Assembly: GCA_017460805.1 (NCBI GenBank) | Contig: JAFUAF010000052.1 | Span: forward strand, 1-64,000 | Origin: Bacillota bacterium | GTDB taxonomy: Bacteria > Bacillota > Clostridia > Lachnospirales > CAG-274 | Direction of reading: 5' to 3' | Length of the DNA stretch: 64,000 bases | Shown: positions 46,029 through 54,195 of the stretch, piece after piece | Layout of the letters: each line of letters opens with the position of its first letter | How positions within the stretch are numbered: position 1 is the first letter of the stretch | Notes under the pieces: generated by a model | The model's input: only the letters and a program-made list of their open reading frames with translations | Databases searched by the model: none | What the model was told of the DNA's origin: nothing | Position numbers and translations under genes: made by a program

Positions 46029-46201
46029 TCTATTCCGAAAAACATTCTTCAAAGATGCGTATTCTTAAAAATCAGGCAGTGTTTATTGGTGCAAACGAAC
46101 TTTGTTCCCTTGCAAAACAGCTTGAAAATGCAGGCAAAACCGAGAAGATGTGTTTTATACGGATGAATACGGATAAATTACTGTCGGAATACAGGGCGTA
46201 A
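46025..46201 (+). pseudogene. Degenerate histidine phosphotransfer (Hpt) domain fragment (58 aa)
   Basis: The frame overlaps the stop of the double-glycine peptide (ATGA). KMRILKNQAVFIGANELCSLAKQLENAGK fits the Hpt pattern H-x-L-K-x6-G with matching L, K and G positions, but Arg (CGT) stands where the phospho-accepting His (CAT) belongs. The end NTDKLLSEYRA is likewise typical of Hpt C-terminal helices. It cannot accept phosphate as it stands. It is probably a decayed end of a hybrid histidine kinase or response regulator; a translated decoy is not excluded because it is neatly coupled to the peptide. Confidence 0.65.
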
Positions 46202-46289
46202 CGCATACAGTGATTCATACAAGATAGACAGCAATTATAAAGCTGCTGCGGGGTTCTTCAACTATATAGTCGGTTCGCATAATAAAGCT

Positions 46290-46331
46290 ACACCCACAGG
46301 CAATGACAAAATCATACCTGTGGGTGTTTTT
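46290..46331 (+). terminator. Rho-independent terminator after the peptide/Hpt pair
   Basis: ACACCCACAGG and CCTGTGGGTGT with a T-run. It overlaps the 3' end of the minus-strand transposase pseudogene. Confidence 0.85.
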
Positions 46332-46870
46332 ACATTGTGTAGGCTATGTTATTGTCGATAGCAAGCTGCTTGACTGTATCAACTGACAACTTCGCTGCTG
46401 CTGATACAAAATTTAAACTTGTATACCCCATTTTAAAAAGATTAAGGGCTATTTCTACAGCCTTTTCCAATGCACTTTCTTTCTGTAATAAATATTACAT
46501 AAGTTATAGGCAACTCATCAAAATTTTGCTTTGCATCAAGATGTTCAACATCAAGCGAAGATAGATGATACCTTGCTCGATACGGTTCTGCCCCGTTTTT
46601 GTTGCGCTGTGCTTCAATATTGTACTTTGCACCCGTTGAATCCGTAGCTTTTACATCCAGACAAATAGACCTTGCACCCAACAATCTGTTTAAATCATAC
46701 TGTGTTTCGTGTTCCAAAACCTCAAGATCGGGCTTGTTCATAAATAATCGCAGAACAAGCTGTGTAAGTTCTTTATTGTTTCTGAATAATTCTCTGAAAA
46801 AGTTATCATCAATAGGACGAAGCAATTTTAATGCTTCTTCGGCTTTCTTTCTGTTTTCTGAACACATCAT
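46330..46870 (-). pseudogene. Rpn/PD-(D/E)XK transposase family, broken
   Basis: The first part (PIDDNFFRELFRNNKELTQL, then ARSICLDVKATDSTGAKYNIEAQRN) holds the D and E-x-Q nuclease residues of this family. The frame then breaks near 46487; in another frame the C-terminal tail resumes (ALEKAVEIALNLFKMGYTSL, then VSAAAKLSVDTVKQLAIDNN). The middle of the protein is missing. It is related to, but distinct from, the copies at 24539-25927. Confidence 0.75.
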
Positions 46871-47062
46871 ACTTGCTCCTTCCTACTCTTATGATATATC
46901 TATATAAATATAAAATCAACAAAATTTTTGCGAAGCAAAACAAGGGTTTGGGAGTTCGTCCCAATCAAGTCTTAGAGTGAAACTCTAACCGGTATGTGAC
47001 GGGTCTGCCACATTTTTTGAAAGTGAAAAATACTTTTTCGGGGTATCAAAAAATTCAAGTGG
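46871..47062. other. Non-coding spacer
   Basis: AT-rich sequence between the transposase remnant and the promoter of the 47306 gene. A short inverted repeat is seen near 46970-46995 (TTAGAGTGAAACTCTAA). No gene is supported. Confidence 0.55.
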
Positions 47063-47091
47063 TCGACCTGTCGCTATGAACGTGTTATAAT
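47063..47091 (+). promoter_or_regulatory. Promoter for the 47306-48801 genes
   Basis: TCGACC (47063-47068), 17 bases, TATAAT (47086-47091). Confidence 0.55.
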
Positions 47092-47248
47092 AAGACAAAC
47101 AAGGAAAAAACGCATAGATAAGCGTGTTTTGAATTGAATTGTCCTAATTTCTAATTTTAAAATTTTACAATTAAATACCTATTCTATCTAAATAACCGTT
47201 ATACCAACGGTCTTGTTTGGGTACACAAAATTTAATAACCTTAACATT

Positions 47249-47283
47249 AGGCGTAGTTTTTTAATTAAAGCTACGCCTTTTTT
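47249..47283 (+). terminator. Terminator-like hairpin in the leader
   Basis: AGGCGTAG and CTACGCCT with a run of T, 23 bases before the start codon at 47306. It may attenuate the downstream genes or end upstream transcription. Confidence 0.65.
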
Positions 47284-47305
47284 ATTACCAAAAAGGAGGC
47301 TATCT

Positions 47306-47542
47306 ATGGACTACAAATTTGAGAATGACTTATCTTTAGAAGAAATCGGCTTATATGCAACGATGCTGAACGAGGACGGGGCTAACTTTGCAACGGCTGA
47401 ACAGCTTGCGGCATTAAGTACCGACAACGTGGAAAAGGTCAAGGAAATACTTATGAGCCTTTTACGCAAGGGATATGTTGACAAAGTAAACGATGTTTAT
47501 ATCGTCAACAGGAGCAAGGCGGACGAAGTTTTGTCTTGGTAA
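47306..47542 (+). CDS. Small helix-turn-helix protein of a mobile element (78 aa)
   Basis: Begins MDYKFENDLSLEEIGLYATM, with a winged-helix-like unit (FATAEQLAALSTDNVEKVKEILMSLLRKGYVDKV). This layout is common next to plasmid or element replication initiators of Clostridia. The ATG at 47306 follows AAGGAGG by 7 bases; a longer upstream frame has no ribosome site. It lies 29 bases before the Rep-recombinase chimera and is probably cotranscribed with it. Confidence 0.75.
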   Translation: MDYKFENDLSLEEIGLYATMLNEDGANFATAEQLAALSTDNVEKVKEILMSLLRKGYVDKVNDVYIVNRSKADEVLSW

Positions 47543-47571
47543 ACAAAATTCATTAAAGGAGGACAACAGTT

Positions 47572-48801
47572 ATGTCTATATTCAGAGTTGAGAAAAACAA
47601 AAACTATACTTGTATGAGTAATCACCACTTGCGTAACGATGCCTTATCCTACAAGGCTATCGGTATATTATCAAAAATCTTATCCCTGCCCGACAATTAC
47701 AAGATAACAATACAGGGCTTGGCATACTCGGTCAAAGATGGTGTTTCTGCTGTAAAAAGCGGCATTGACGAACTTATTGCGGCAGGCTATATTGTTCGCA
47801 GACAGGTACGCACGGCAAACGGCACTTTTGGCGAATATGAATATGATGTCTATGAGATACCGCAGACAAGCGGCGGAGATATGCCCGAAAACGCACCGAC
47901 AGGATCGTCCGAAACGGCAGAAGAAGATTTTACGGACTTCTATGTTCCGCCCGTTGAAGATGATGAGTTTGAGGACTATTCGGACTATGACGATGAGGAC
48001 GAAGAAGATTTTTACGATGATGAACTCGATACCCAGGGACGGATAGCGGAACTTGACAGTAAGGTTGACAGCCTTATTGAAAAATTCAGCGAATTTATGG
48101 AACAGGCAGCTATTAACGCCAATGCACAGCAGGGCTTTTTTGCGCCAAAAGAAAATCCAATCTCGGTTGATGCGGTAACGGAAAACGGCGCACATATAAA
48201 TACTAAAAATATAAATACTGATTATATAAATAATAATGTTTATAATAATCATATCAATCTATCTAATACTTCGGGAACATTGTTCCGTAAACGTGATGAA
48301 TTCCAATCAATGATAGATGATGCGCAAAACGGCTGTTTTAACTGCCTTATAGTCAAAGACTTGTCACGTTTCGGACGAGATTATTTAGAAGTCGGCTATT
48401 ATACGGAAATGCTGCTGCCAATGCTGAATATACGCTTTATATCCGTAAACGACGGCTATGACAGCAATAACTACAAGGGAACTACGGGCGGTATGGAATA
48501 CGCACTTAAAAACCTTATGCACCAGTTATACAGTATGGATATGTCCAAAAAGACAAAAAGTGCTTTTGAAGCACGCAGAAAAGCGGGACAATGTGTAATA
48601 TCAATATTGCCCTATGGTTATAGAAGAAATCCCGATAACAAAAGCGAAATACTTGTTATTGAAAACGAGGCTACGGTTGTAAGAGAAATATTTAAAATGG
48701 CTGCCGAGGGATATAAATTAACCGAAATCGCAAAACACCTTAACTGTAAAGGGATACCCAGCAACAGCAAAACAAATGAAAATGGACGCCTAATATCATA
48801 A
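47572..48801 (+). CDS. Chimera: Rep-like HTH N-terminus fused to a headless large serine recombinase (409 aa)
   Basis: Residues 1-115 (start MSIFRVEKNKNYT, with a winged helix AVKSGIDELIAAGYIVRR) match replication-initiator-like HTH proteins. An acidic, low-complexity linker and a coiled segment run to about 230. From about 240 on the sequence changes to a large serine recombinase: RDEFQSMIDDAQNG, IVKDLSRFGRDYLEVG, MEYALKNLMHQLYSMDMSKK, YGYRRNPD, then the recombinase domain start. The catalytic-Ser strand is missing and the C-terminal zinc-ribbon/coiled part is cut off (ends NENGRLIS). A deletion joining two adjacent genes explains it best; the fused frame is open, so a protein may be made, but recombinase activity is not expected. 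Confidence 0.75.
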   Translation: MSIFRVEKNKNYTCMSNHHLRNDALSYKAIGILSKILSLPDNYKITIQGLAYSVKDGVSAVKSGIDELIAAGYIVRRQVRTANGTFGEYEYDVYEIPQTSGGDMPENAPTGSSETAEEDFTDFYVPPVEDDEFEDYSDYDDEDEEDFYDDELDTQGRIAELDSKVDSLIEKFSEFMEQAAINANAQQGFFAPKENPISVDAVTENGAHINTKNINTDYINNNVYNNHINLSNTSGTLFRKRDEFQSMIDDAQNGCFNCLIVKDLSRFGRDYLEVGYYTEMLLPMLNIRFISVNDGYDSNNYKGTTGGMEYALKNLMHQLYSMDMSKKTKSAFEARRKAGQCVISILPYGYRRNPDNKSEILVIENEATVVREIFKMAAEGYKLTEIAKHLNCKGIPSNSKTNENGRLIS

Positions 48802-48808
48802 TATAAAG

Positions 48809-48851
48809 CCGTAATTCAAAAGAAATACAAAAATAAAATACGGAATTACGG
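48809..48851. repeat. Inverted repeat after the chimeric gene
   Basis: CCGTAATTC and GAATTACGG, 25 bases apart, with no T-run. It may be a weak terminator or a remnant of recombination. Confidence 0.5.
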
Positions 48852-48957
48852 AATATAGTTACATAATCATAATACTACAACGAAACGAACAAGCCAAGCA
48901 AAAATATTCGGAATTCAGTATTTTTATTGAAATTATATAAGTGAAAGGAGAATTTTT

Positions 48958-49527
48958 ATGGATAAATCAGTAGATTTAACTAATTTGTTTAACAGAATAG
49001 AAGAATTTGGGATAAATTCAAAGATAGTTGCCGAGGCTACGGGCATATCGGCAGGCAATATCAGCGATTGGAAAAAGGGCAGAAGTTATCCGACCGCTTC
49101 AAAAATGATAGTCCTTGCCGACTATCTCGGCTGTTCCATTGACTATTTGGTAGGCAGAACGGATGCGCCCCGACCGCTGAACGTGCCTAAAGAATTTGCC
49201 GACAAGATAGGCAGTATGACCGACGAGTTCATCAGCGAGGACGGCTTCGTGCATCCGCCGTTTATGAGCAACCGCGTTTATTTCATCCACGAAAAAGACG
49301 AAGATAAAATATGGAAGATGTACGATAAGGCAAAGGCATTTGACGATACTGTTATCGACCGCGAGACCTTTACCGCTTTGCTCGATAAGTACGATAATCC
49401 TCTTTCAAGAGCCGCAAAAGCAGGCGATTACAGCATCACACCGAGGAATTATGTTGAGTTTAAGAAAGTCTATGATACCTATGTGGATAGCTGCTTTAAT
49501 GATCTGCTGAATAAATTTAAGAAATGA
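48958..49527 (+). CDS. XRE-family transcriptional regulator (189 aa)
   Basis: N-terminal Cro/CI HTH: NSKIVAEATGISAGNISDWKKG, then ASKMIVLADYLGCSIDYLVG, the standard end of this fold. The C-terminal 110 residues (from RPLNVPKEF) form a second domain of unknown role. Ribosome site AAAGGAG. It follows the mobile-element chimera, so it may be a former element repressor. It is also the last plus-strand gene before the sulfur cluster, so a regulatory tie to that cluster is possible but not shown. Confidence 0.8.
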   Translation: MDKSVDLTNLFNRIEEFGINSKIVAEATGISAGNISDWKKGRSYPTASKMIVLADYLGCSIDYLVGRTDAPRPLNVPKEFADKIGSMTDEFISEDGFVHPPFMSNRVYFIHEKDEDKIWKMYDKAKAFDDTVIDRETFTALLDKYDNPLSRAAKAGDYSITPRNYVEFKKVYDTYVDSCFNDLLNKFKK

Positions 49528-49575
49528 AAAGTGCCGCCTTTCCGTTATGGTTGGGCGGCATTTCTGTGGTCACAA

Positions 49576-50058
49576 TTACTTCGTTTCTTCATAAACTTTT
49601 TTAATATAATTTCTAAATTTTTCCTCTCCGATACGTTCTATTGTCAGTCTGAATCTTTCGCCCGATTTTGCATTGTCACGAAAAAAAGCAACCGCCGCAT
49701 CTATCACTTTAAAAAGCTGATCCTTGTTATGGATAATAGGCAGCTACTCCTCGCCCCTATGTATTCTGTTGCCAAAAAGACCGCCGAAGGAGAGAATATA
49801 GCTCTCGTTATTTTCCCAGGCATCGGTGGGACAGGCTTTTGTGCATCGGCCGCAGTAATTGCAGTTATCAGGGTTGAGAACTATCTTGCCGTCAGTTTCC
49901 GTCAAGGCTTTTGTTCGGCAGACCTTTTCACACAGACCGCAGTGTATGCACTTATCTTCTATCCAATCGACTTTTATGCCGCCTTTTATGCCTATATCGT
50001 TTTCTTCGGCTTTACCAACGAGCAGCTTGAAAGATTTTTCAAAGCCTCGTTTTTTGTG
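49576..50058 (-). pseudogene. Sulfite/nitrite reductase-like 4Fe-4S protein, truncated and with an internal stop
   Basis: Reading the minus strand gives two 4Fe-4S motifs (CIHCGLCEKVC and CNYCGRCTKACP), LSFGGLFGNRIHRGEE, then a TAG (49744-49746). The frame continues LPIIHNKDQLFKVIDAAVAF and RLTIERIGEEKFRNYI to a TAA at 49576. This is the C-terminal half of siroheme sulfite/nitrite reductases of the ferredoxin-containing type found in anaerobes. The N-terminal siroheme-binding half is absent and nothing replaces it upstream. It lies beside an intact sulfate assimilation operon, facing away from it. So it is dead: one nonsense codon plus a missing half. Confidence 0.75.
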
Positions 50059-50109
50059 TGAAAAAATTTTTAATTTTTTCGGGTGGAAAATAAATAAAAA
50101 ATTTTCCTA

Positions 50110-50138
50110 TTTACTTTTTGGAGAACAAACGGTATAAT
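50110..50138 (+). promoter_or_regulatory. Promoter of the sulfate transport operon
   Basis: TTTACT (50110-50115), 17 bases, TATAAT (50133-50138). A small palindrome (TAATCA..TGATTA, about 50145-50166) follows and could be an operator. Confidence 0.65.
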
Positions 50139-50194
50139 CACTTCTAATCATAATTTGAAATGATTATATAACCAACAAAAAAGGAGACTTTATT

Positions 50195-51253
50195 ATGAAA
50201 AGAAGATTTATAAGTTTATTGTTTACTGCGGTGTTTGCGGCGGGAGCATTAACAGGCTGCGGCGGAAATGGTGAGGTTTCGACGCAGGCGGCAACAAACG
50301 GCAGTGCTGCTGTCGAAGAAAGCAAAGATGTCAGCCTTACCAATGTTTCATATGACCCCACAAGAGAGTTATATGCTGCATATAACGAGCTTTTCAAGGA
50401 ACACTGGAAAGAAACGACCGGCGGCAATGTTGAGATAACACAGTCACACGGCGGTTCGGGCAAGCAGGCACTTGAGGTAGCAAACGGCCTGGAAGCGGAT
50501 GTTGTTACGCTGGCACTTGAATATGACGTAAATGCGGTGCAGAATGCAGGCCTTATAGACGAGGGTTGGCTTGACGAATTCCCGCTTGAAAGTTCACCTT
50601 ATACTTCCACGATCGTTTTTCTTGTAAGAAAAGGCAATCCCAAGAATATAAAGGACTGGGATGATCTTGCAAAAGAGGGAGTAGGTGTTATCACGCCCAA
50701 CCCGAAAACATCGGGCGGTGCTTGCTGGAATTACCTGGCGGCATGGTCTTATGCAAAAAAGAACATCAGCGAAGATGAAGAGCAGATAAAAGAATTTGTC
50801 AAGAAAATTTACAAAAATGTGCTTGTGCTTGATTCGGGTGCAAGAGGAGCAACAACATCTTTTGTTGAAAACGGTCAGGGAGATGTGCTTATTGCATGGG
50901 AAAACGAAGCATTTTTATCTATAAAGGACTATCCCGATGATTATGAGATAATAGTTCCCAGTTTAAGCATACTTGCACAGCCGTCGGTTGCAGTTGTTGA
51001 CAAGGTAGTTGATGAACGCGGCACAAGAGAGGCTGCAACGGAATATCTTAACTATCTCTACTCGGACGAAGCCCAGAGAATAGCCGGCGATAATTTCTAC
51101 CGTCCGTCCGATCCCGATATTCTGAAAGAATATGAAGATGTTTTCGATCTTGATGTGGATCTTGTAACTATTGAAGACTTCGGCGGTTGGAACGAAGCTC
51201 ACGAAAAGCACTTTGCAGACGGCGGCATTTTCGACCAGATCTACGAAAACTAA
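50195..51253 (+). CDS. sbp: Sulfate ABC transporter, substrate-binding lipoprotein
   Basis: Lipoprotein signal (AAGALTGC lipobox, Cys at residue 22). The mature part follows the CysP/Sbp pattern: [69 protein letters not shown] and ENEA. These residues build the sulfate-specific pocket of periplasmic-binding-protein class II. It delivers sulfate (or thiosulfate) to CysTW. It is the first gene of a four-gene transport operon, 20 bases before cysT, with AAAAAGGAG as ribosome site. Confidence 0.95.
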   Translation: MKRRFISLLFTAVFAAGALTGCGGNGEVSTQAATNGSAAVEESKDVSLTNVSYDPTRELYAAYNELFKEHWKETTGGNVEITQSHGGSGKQALEVANGLEADVVTLALEYDVNAVQNAGLIDEGWLDEFPLESSPYTSTIVFLVRKGNPKNIKDWDDLAKEGVGVITPNPKTSGGACWNYLAAWSYAKKNISEDEEQIKEFVKKIYKNVLVLDSGARGATTSFVENGQGDVLIAWENEAFLSIKDYPDDYEIIVPSLSILAQPSVAVVDKVVDERGTREAATEYLNYLYSDEAQRIAGDNFYRPSDPDILKEYEDVFDLDVDLVTIEDFGGWNEAHEKHFADGGIFDQIYEN

Positions 51254-51272
51254 ATTTTAGAGGAGAGTTCCG

Positions 51273-52121
51273 ATGAAAACCAAAAAAAGAAAAACAAAAA
51301 ATGACAGAGTTATACCCGGTTTCGGACTCTCCTTGGGTATAACCCTTACGATACTTAGCTTTGTGGTGCTTATACCGCTTGCAACACTGGTTATTTTTAC
51401 TGCCGGAATGAGTTTTCCCGAAGTTATAAAAACAATAACCAAACCGAGGGTACTTGCGAGTTTTGAAGTAAGTTTCCTTACGGCATTTATCGCCTCTGTA
51501 ATAAATACCGTTATGGGTATCATTCTTGCATGGGTGCTTGTAAGATATGATTTTCCCTTTAAAAGACTGATGGACGGTATGATAGAACTGCCTTTTGCAC
51601 TGCCAACTGCGGTCGCAGGCATTTCGCTTACCGCTCTTACATCAAATAACGGTCTTGTCGGCAGTTTTTTTGCAAAATTCGGTATAAAACTTGCCTATAC
51701 CCGTGTCGGTATTACGATAGCACTTGTTTTTATCGGCATCCCCTTTGTTGTAAGAACAGTTCAGCCCGTGCTTGAAAAACTCGACCCCTCTTATGAGGAA
51801 GCGGCAGGTGTTATGGGGGCTGACAGATTTACAATTTTTTGCAGAGTTATTTTCCCGGAAATATGGCCTGCTGCAATAACGGGTTTTGGCCTTGCTGTCG
51901 GCAGATGCATAGGCGAATACGGCAGCGTTGTTTTTATTGCAGGCAATCAGCCTTTTGAAACAGAGATAGCACCGCTTATAATAATGTCAAAATTGCAGGA
52001 ATACGATTATGCATCCGCAACGGCAATAGCACTTGCTATGCTTATATTCTCGTTTTTGATACTGTTTCTTGTGAGCTTTTTTCAAGCAAGAAACTCTGCA
52101 ATGATACAAGGAAGAAGGTGA
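51273..52121 (+). CDS. cysT: Sulfate ABC transporter permease CysT
   Basis: Six-span permease with the EAA loop (EEAAGVMGADRFTIFCRVIF-type) that contacts CysA and the CysT end GRCIGEYGSVVFIAGN. Spans are visible from about residue 12 onward. 282 aa is normal. It pairs with CysW, 4 bases downstream of its stop, to form the channel for sulfate. Confidence 0.95.
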   Translation: MKTKKRKTKNDRVIPGFGLSLGITLTILSFVVLIPLATLVIFTAGMSFPEVIKTITKPRVLASFEVSFLTAFIASVINTVMGIILAWVLVRYDFPFKRLMDGMIELPFALPTAVAGISLTALTSNNGLVGSFFAKFGIKLAYTRVGITIALVFIGIPFVVRTVQPVLEKLDPSYEEAAGVMGADRFTIFCRVIFPEIWPAAITGFGLAVGRCIGEYGSVVFIAGNQPFETEIAPLIIMSKLQEYDYASATAIALAMLIFSFLILFLVSFFQARNSAMIQGRR

Positions 52122-52125
52122 TGAT

Positions 52126-52947
52126 ATGACCGAAAAAAACGAATCAAAATATGTAAAGTACCTTTTGATAACAATATCGGTCATCTTCCTTTTCTTTTTC
52201 CTGGTGCTTCCGCTTTTTGTAGTAGTTACCGAGGCTTTTAAAAAAGGTGTCGATCAGTATTTGCAGGCGGTAACTGATGAATATACCGTAAAAGCCGCAT
52301 TGCTGACGATCGAAGCAACATTCTTTGCGGTGTTTATAAACACGATTTTCGGTGTTTTCGCCGCATGGTCAATAACAAAGTTCCGATTTAAAGGCAAGAA
52401 GATCCTTACAACACTTATCGACCTGCCGGTCACGGTATCACCGATAATCGCAGGTCTTATATATGTACTTACATTCGGCAGACAGAGCATACTTTATCCC
52501 CTGCTTGAAAAATATGATATAAAAGTTGTGTTTGCCGTGCCGGGCATCGTGCTTGCAACTATTTTTGTTACCTTTCCCTTTGTATCGCGTGAACTTATCC
52601 CCGTGCTTGAATCACAGGGCACGGACGAGGAAGAAGCTGCGGCACTTATGGGAGCGAACGGCCGGACTATTTTTTGGAAAGTTACTTTTCCGCATATAAA
52701 ATGGGCATTCCTCTACGGTGTTGTGCTTTGCGCAACGCGTGCAATGGGCGAGTTCGGTGCGGTATCTGTCCTTTCCGGACATTTAAGGGGCAAAACAAAT
52801 ACCCTGCCGCTCCATGTTGAGATACTTTTTAACGAATTTCAGTATATGCCTGCTTTTGCGGTTTCCTCGGTACTGGTGGTAATGGCGATAATACTGCTGA
52901 TAATACGAAGTGTGATAGAATATAAGGGTAAGAAAGAAGAGGAATAA
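52126..52947 (+). CDS. cysW: Sulfate ABC transporter permease CysW
   Basis: Six-span permease with the EAA loop EEEAAALMGANGRTIFWKVT and a CATRAMGEFGAVSVLSGH end, both diagnostic of CysW. Residues 15-40 form the first span after a charged start. It ends 3 bases before cysA. It completes the transmembrane part of the sulfate importer. Confidence 0.95.
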   Translation: MTEKNESKYVKYLLITISVIFLFFFLVLPLFVVVTEAFKKGVDQYLQAVTDEYTVKAALLTIEATFFAVFINTIFGVFAAWSITKFRFKGKKILTTLIDLPVTVSPIIAGLIYVLTFGRQSILYPLLEKYDIKVVFAVPGIVLATIFVTFPFVSRELIPVLESQGTDEEEAAALMGANGRTIFWKVTFPHIKWAFLYGVVLCATRAMGEFGAVSVLSGHLRGKTNTLPLHVEILFNEFQYMPAFAVSSVLVVMAIILLIIRSVIEYKGKKEEE

Positions 52948-52950
52948 TAA

Positions 52951-54027
52951 ATGAGCGAAGAAGTAAAAAGCTATGTTGAGCTTAAAAATATAAATAAATA
53001 TTACGGCGATTATCACGCTTCAAGAAATGTCAGCTTTGGCATTGAAAAGGGCAAGCTTGTGGCACTTTTGGGGCCGTCGGGCAGCGGAAAAACAACAATT
53101 CTTCGTATGATAGCAGGCCTTGAGAACCCCGACGACGGAGAAATAATAATCGACGGCCAAGTTGTGAATGATATACACGCAAGCAAGCGAGGCATTGGTT
53201 TTGTGTTCCAGAATTATGCACTTTTCAGATATATGACTGTATATGAAAATATTGCTTTCGGTTTGCGCGTGCAGAAATGGGACAATGCAAAAATAGATGC
53301 AAGGGTAAAAGAATTGGTTTCGCTTATCGGCCTTGACGGCCTTGATAAACGATATCCGAGCCAACTTTCGGGCGGTCAGCGTCAGAGAGTGGCATTTGCA
53401 AGGGCTCTTGCCCCAAACCCCCATTTGCTTTTGCTTGACGAGCCTTTTGCAGCCATTGATGCAAAGGTAAGGCAGGAGTTGAGAAGCTGGTTAAAAAGTA
53501 TGATAGAAAAATTGGGAATTACAAGTATATTTGTTACACACGATCAGGACGAAGCCGTTGAAGTTGCCGACGAGATAATCATAACAAATCAGGGACGTGT
53601 CGAGCAAAAAGGCACACCCGTTGAAATATACAGAGATCCGCAGACATCATTCACGGCACAGTTTTTCGGACAGACTTTCTTTGTGGAGAATTATCACGAC
53701 TTTAAATCATTCGATACGGTTGAAGGTACAACAAATGCTATACTGCGTCCCGAATTTCTGAAACTTACCAAGAAAAACGAGGAAAAGAAATACACTGTCA
53801 CCATTGCCGAGGGCATTGTGCAGAGTGTGGATTTCAGAGGCAGCAATTTTGAGATAACCGTAAAATATAAGGATAATATTTTTATTGCCAAAAGAACACT
53901 GGACGAACCGCCTGTTGAAGTGGGAGAGGAAGTTGATATTTTTGTATACCGTCTGCTCGTGCTTGACGGGGATAAAGTGCATCTGCTTAAAAACAGGGCA
54001 CTCAATGAAGAATCGGTAGTTATATAA
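52951..54027 (+). CDS. cysA: Sulfate ABC transporter ATPase CysA
   Basis: Walker A GPSGSGKTT, Q-loop near FVFQNYALF, signature LSGGQRQR, Walker B LLLLDEPFAAIDAK and the switch His in VTHDQDEAVE. The C-terminal 110 residues form the regulatory TOBE-like domain (NAILRPEFLKL ...). 358 aa is the usual length. ATP hydrolysis drives import through CysTW. A rho-independent terminator follows, so the reductase genes are a separate transcription unit. Confidence 0.95.
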   Translation: MSEEVKSYVELKNINKYYGDYHASRNVSFGIEKGKLVALLGPSGSGKTTILRMIAGLENPDDGEIIIDGQVVNDIHASKRGIGFVFQNYALFRYMTVYENIAFGLRVQKWDNAKIDARVKELVSLIGLDGLDKRYPSQLSGGQRQRVAFARALAPNPHLLLLDEPFAAIDAKVRQELRSWLKSMIEKLGITSIFVTHDQDEAVEVADEIIITNQGRVEQKGTPVEIYRDPQTSFTAQFFGQTFFVENYHDFKSFDTVEGTTNAILRPEFLKLTKKNEEKKYTVTIAEGIVQSVDFRGSNFEITVKYKDNIFIAKRTLDEPPVEVGEEVDIFVYRLLVLDGDKVHLLKNRALNEESVVI

Positions 54028-54044
54028 ACATTATTGATAATCTG

Positions 54045-54071
54045 AAGGGATTGTGTGTGCAATCCCTTTTT
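54045..54071 (+). terminator. Terminator of the sulfate transport operon
   Basis: AAGGGATTG and CAATCCCTT around TGTGTG, followed by TTTT. Confidence 0.85.
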
Positions 54072-54134
54072 ATGCTGCAAAGGCACTTCTAAAAAAATTC
54101 ATTTTACAACAAATTTTTTTCAAGTTTCCGTTAA

Positions 54135-54163
54135 TTGACATGACAAAAAAACTTCTTTATAAT
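54135..54163 (+). promoter_or_regulatory. Perfect consensus promoter of the APS reduction operon
   Basis: TTGACA (54135-54140), exactly 17 bases, TATAAT (54158-54163), 32 bases before the aprA start. A textbook sigma-A promoter, stronger than most here. Confidence 0.85.
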
Positions 54164-54195
54164 TCATACTGAATAAGTAGGAAGAAAGGATATTT

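Noticed and set aside
49531..50061. A 176-codon plus-strand frame after the XRE regulator
   Set aside because: The opposite strand reads a convincing 4Fe-4S sulfite/nitrite reductase-like sequence, and this frame is its complement.
54076..54105. A possible half copy of the TTAA-flanked element (AAAGGCACTTCTAAAAAAATT)
   Set aside because: Only one end is similar, there is no partner arm and no TTAA flank; it is not strong enough to call.
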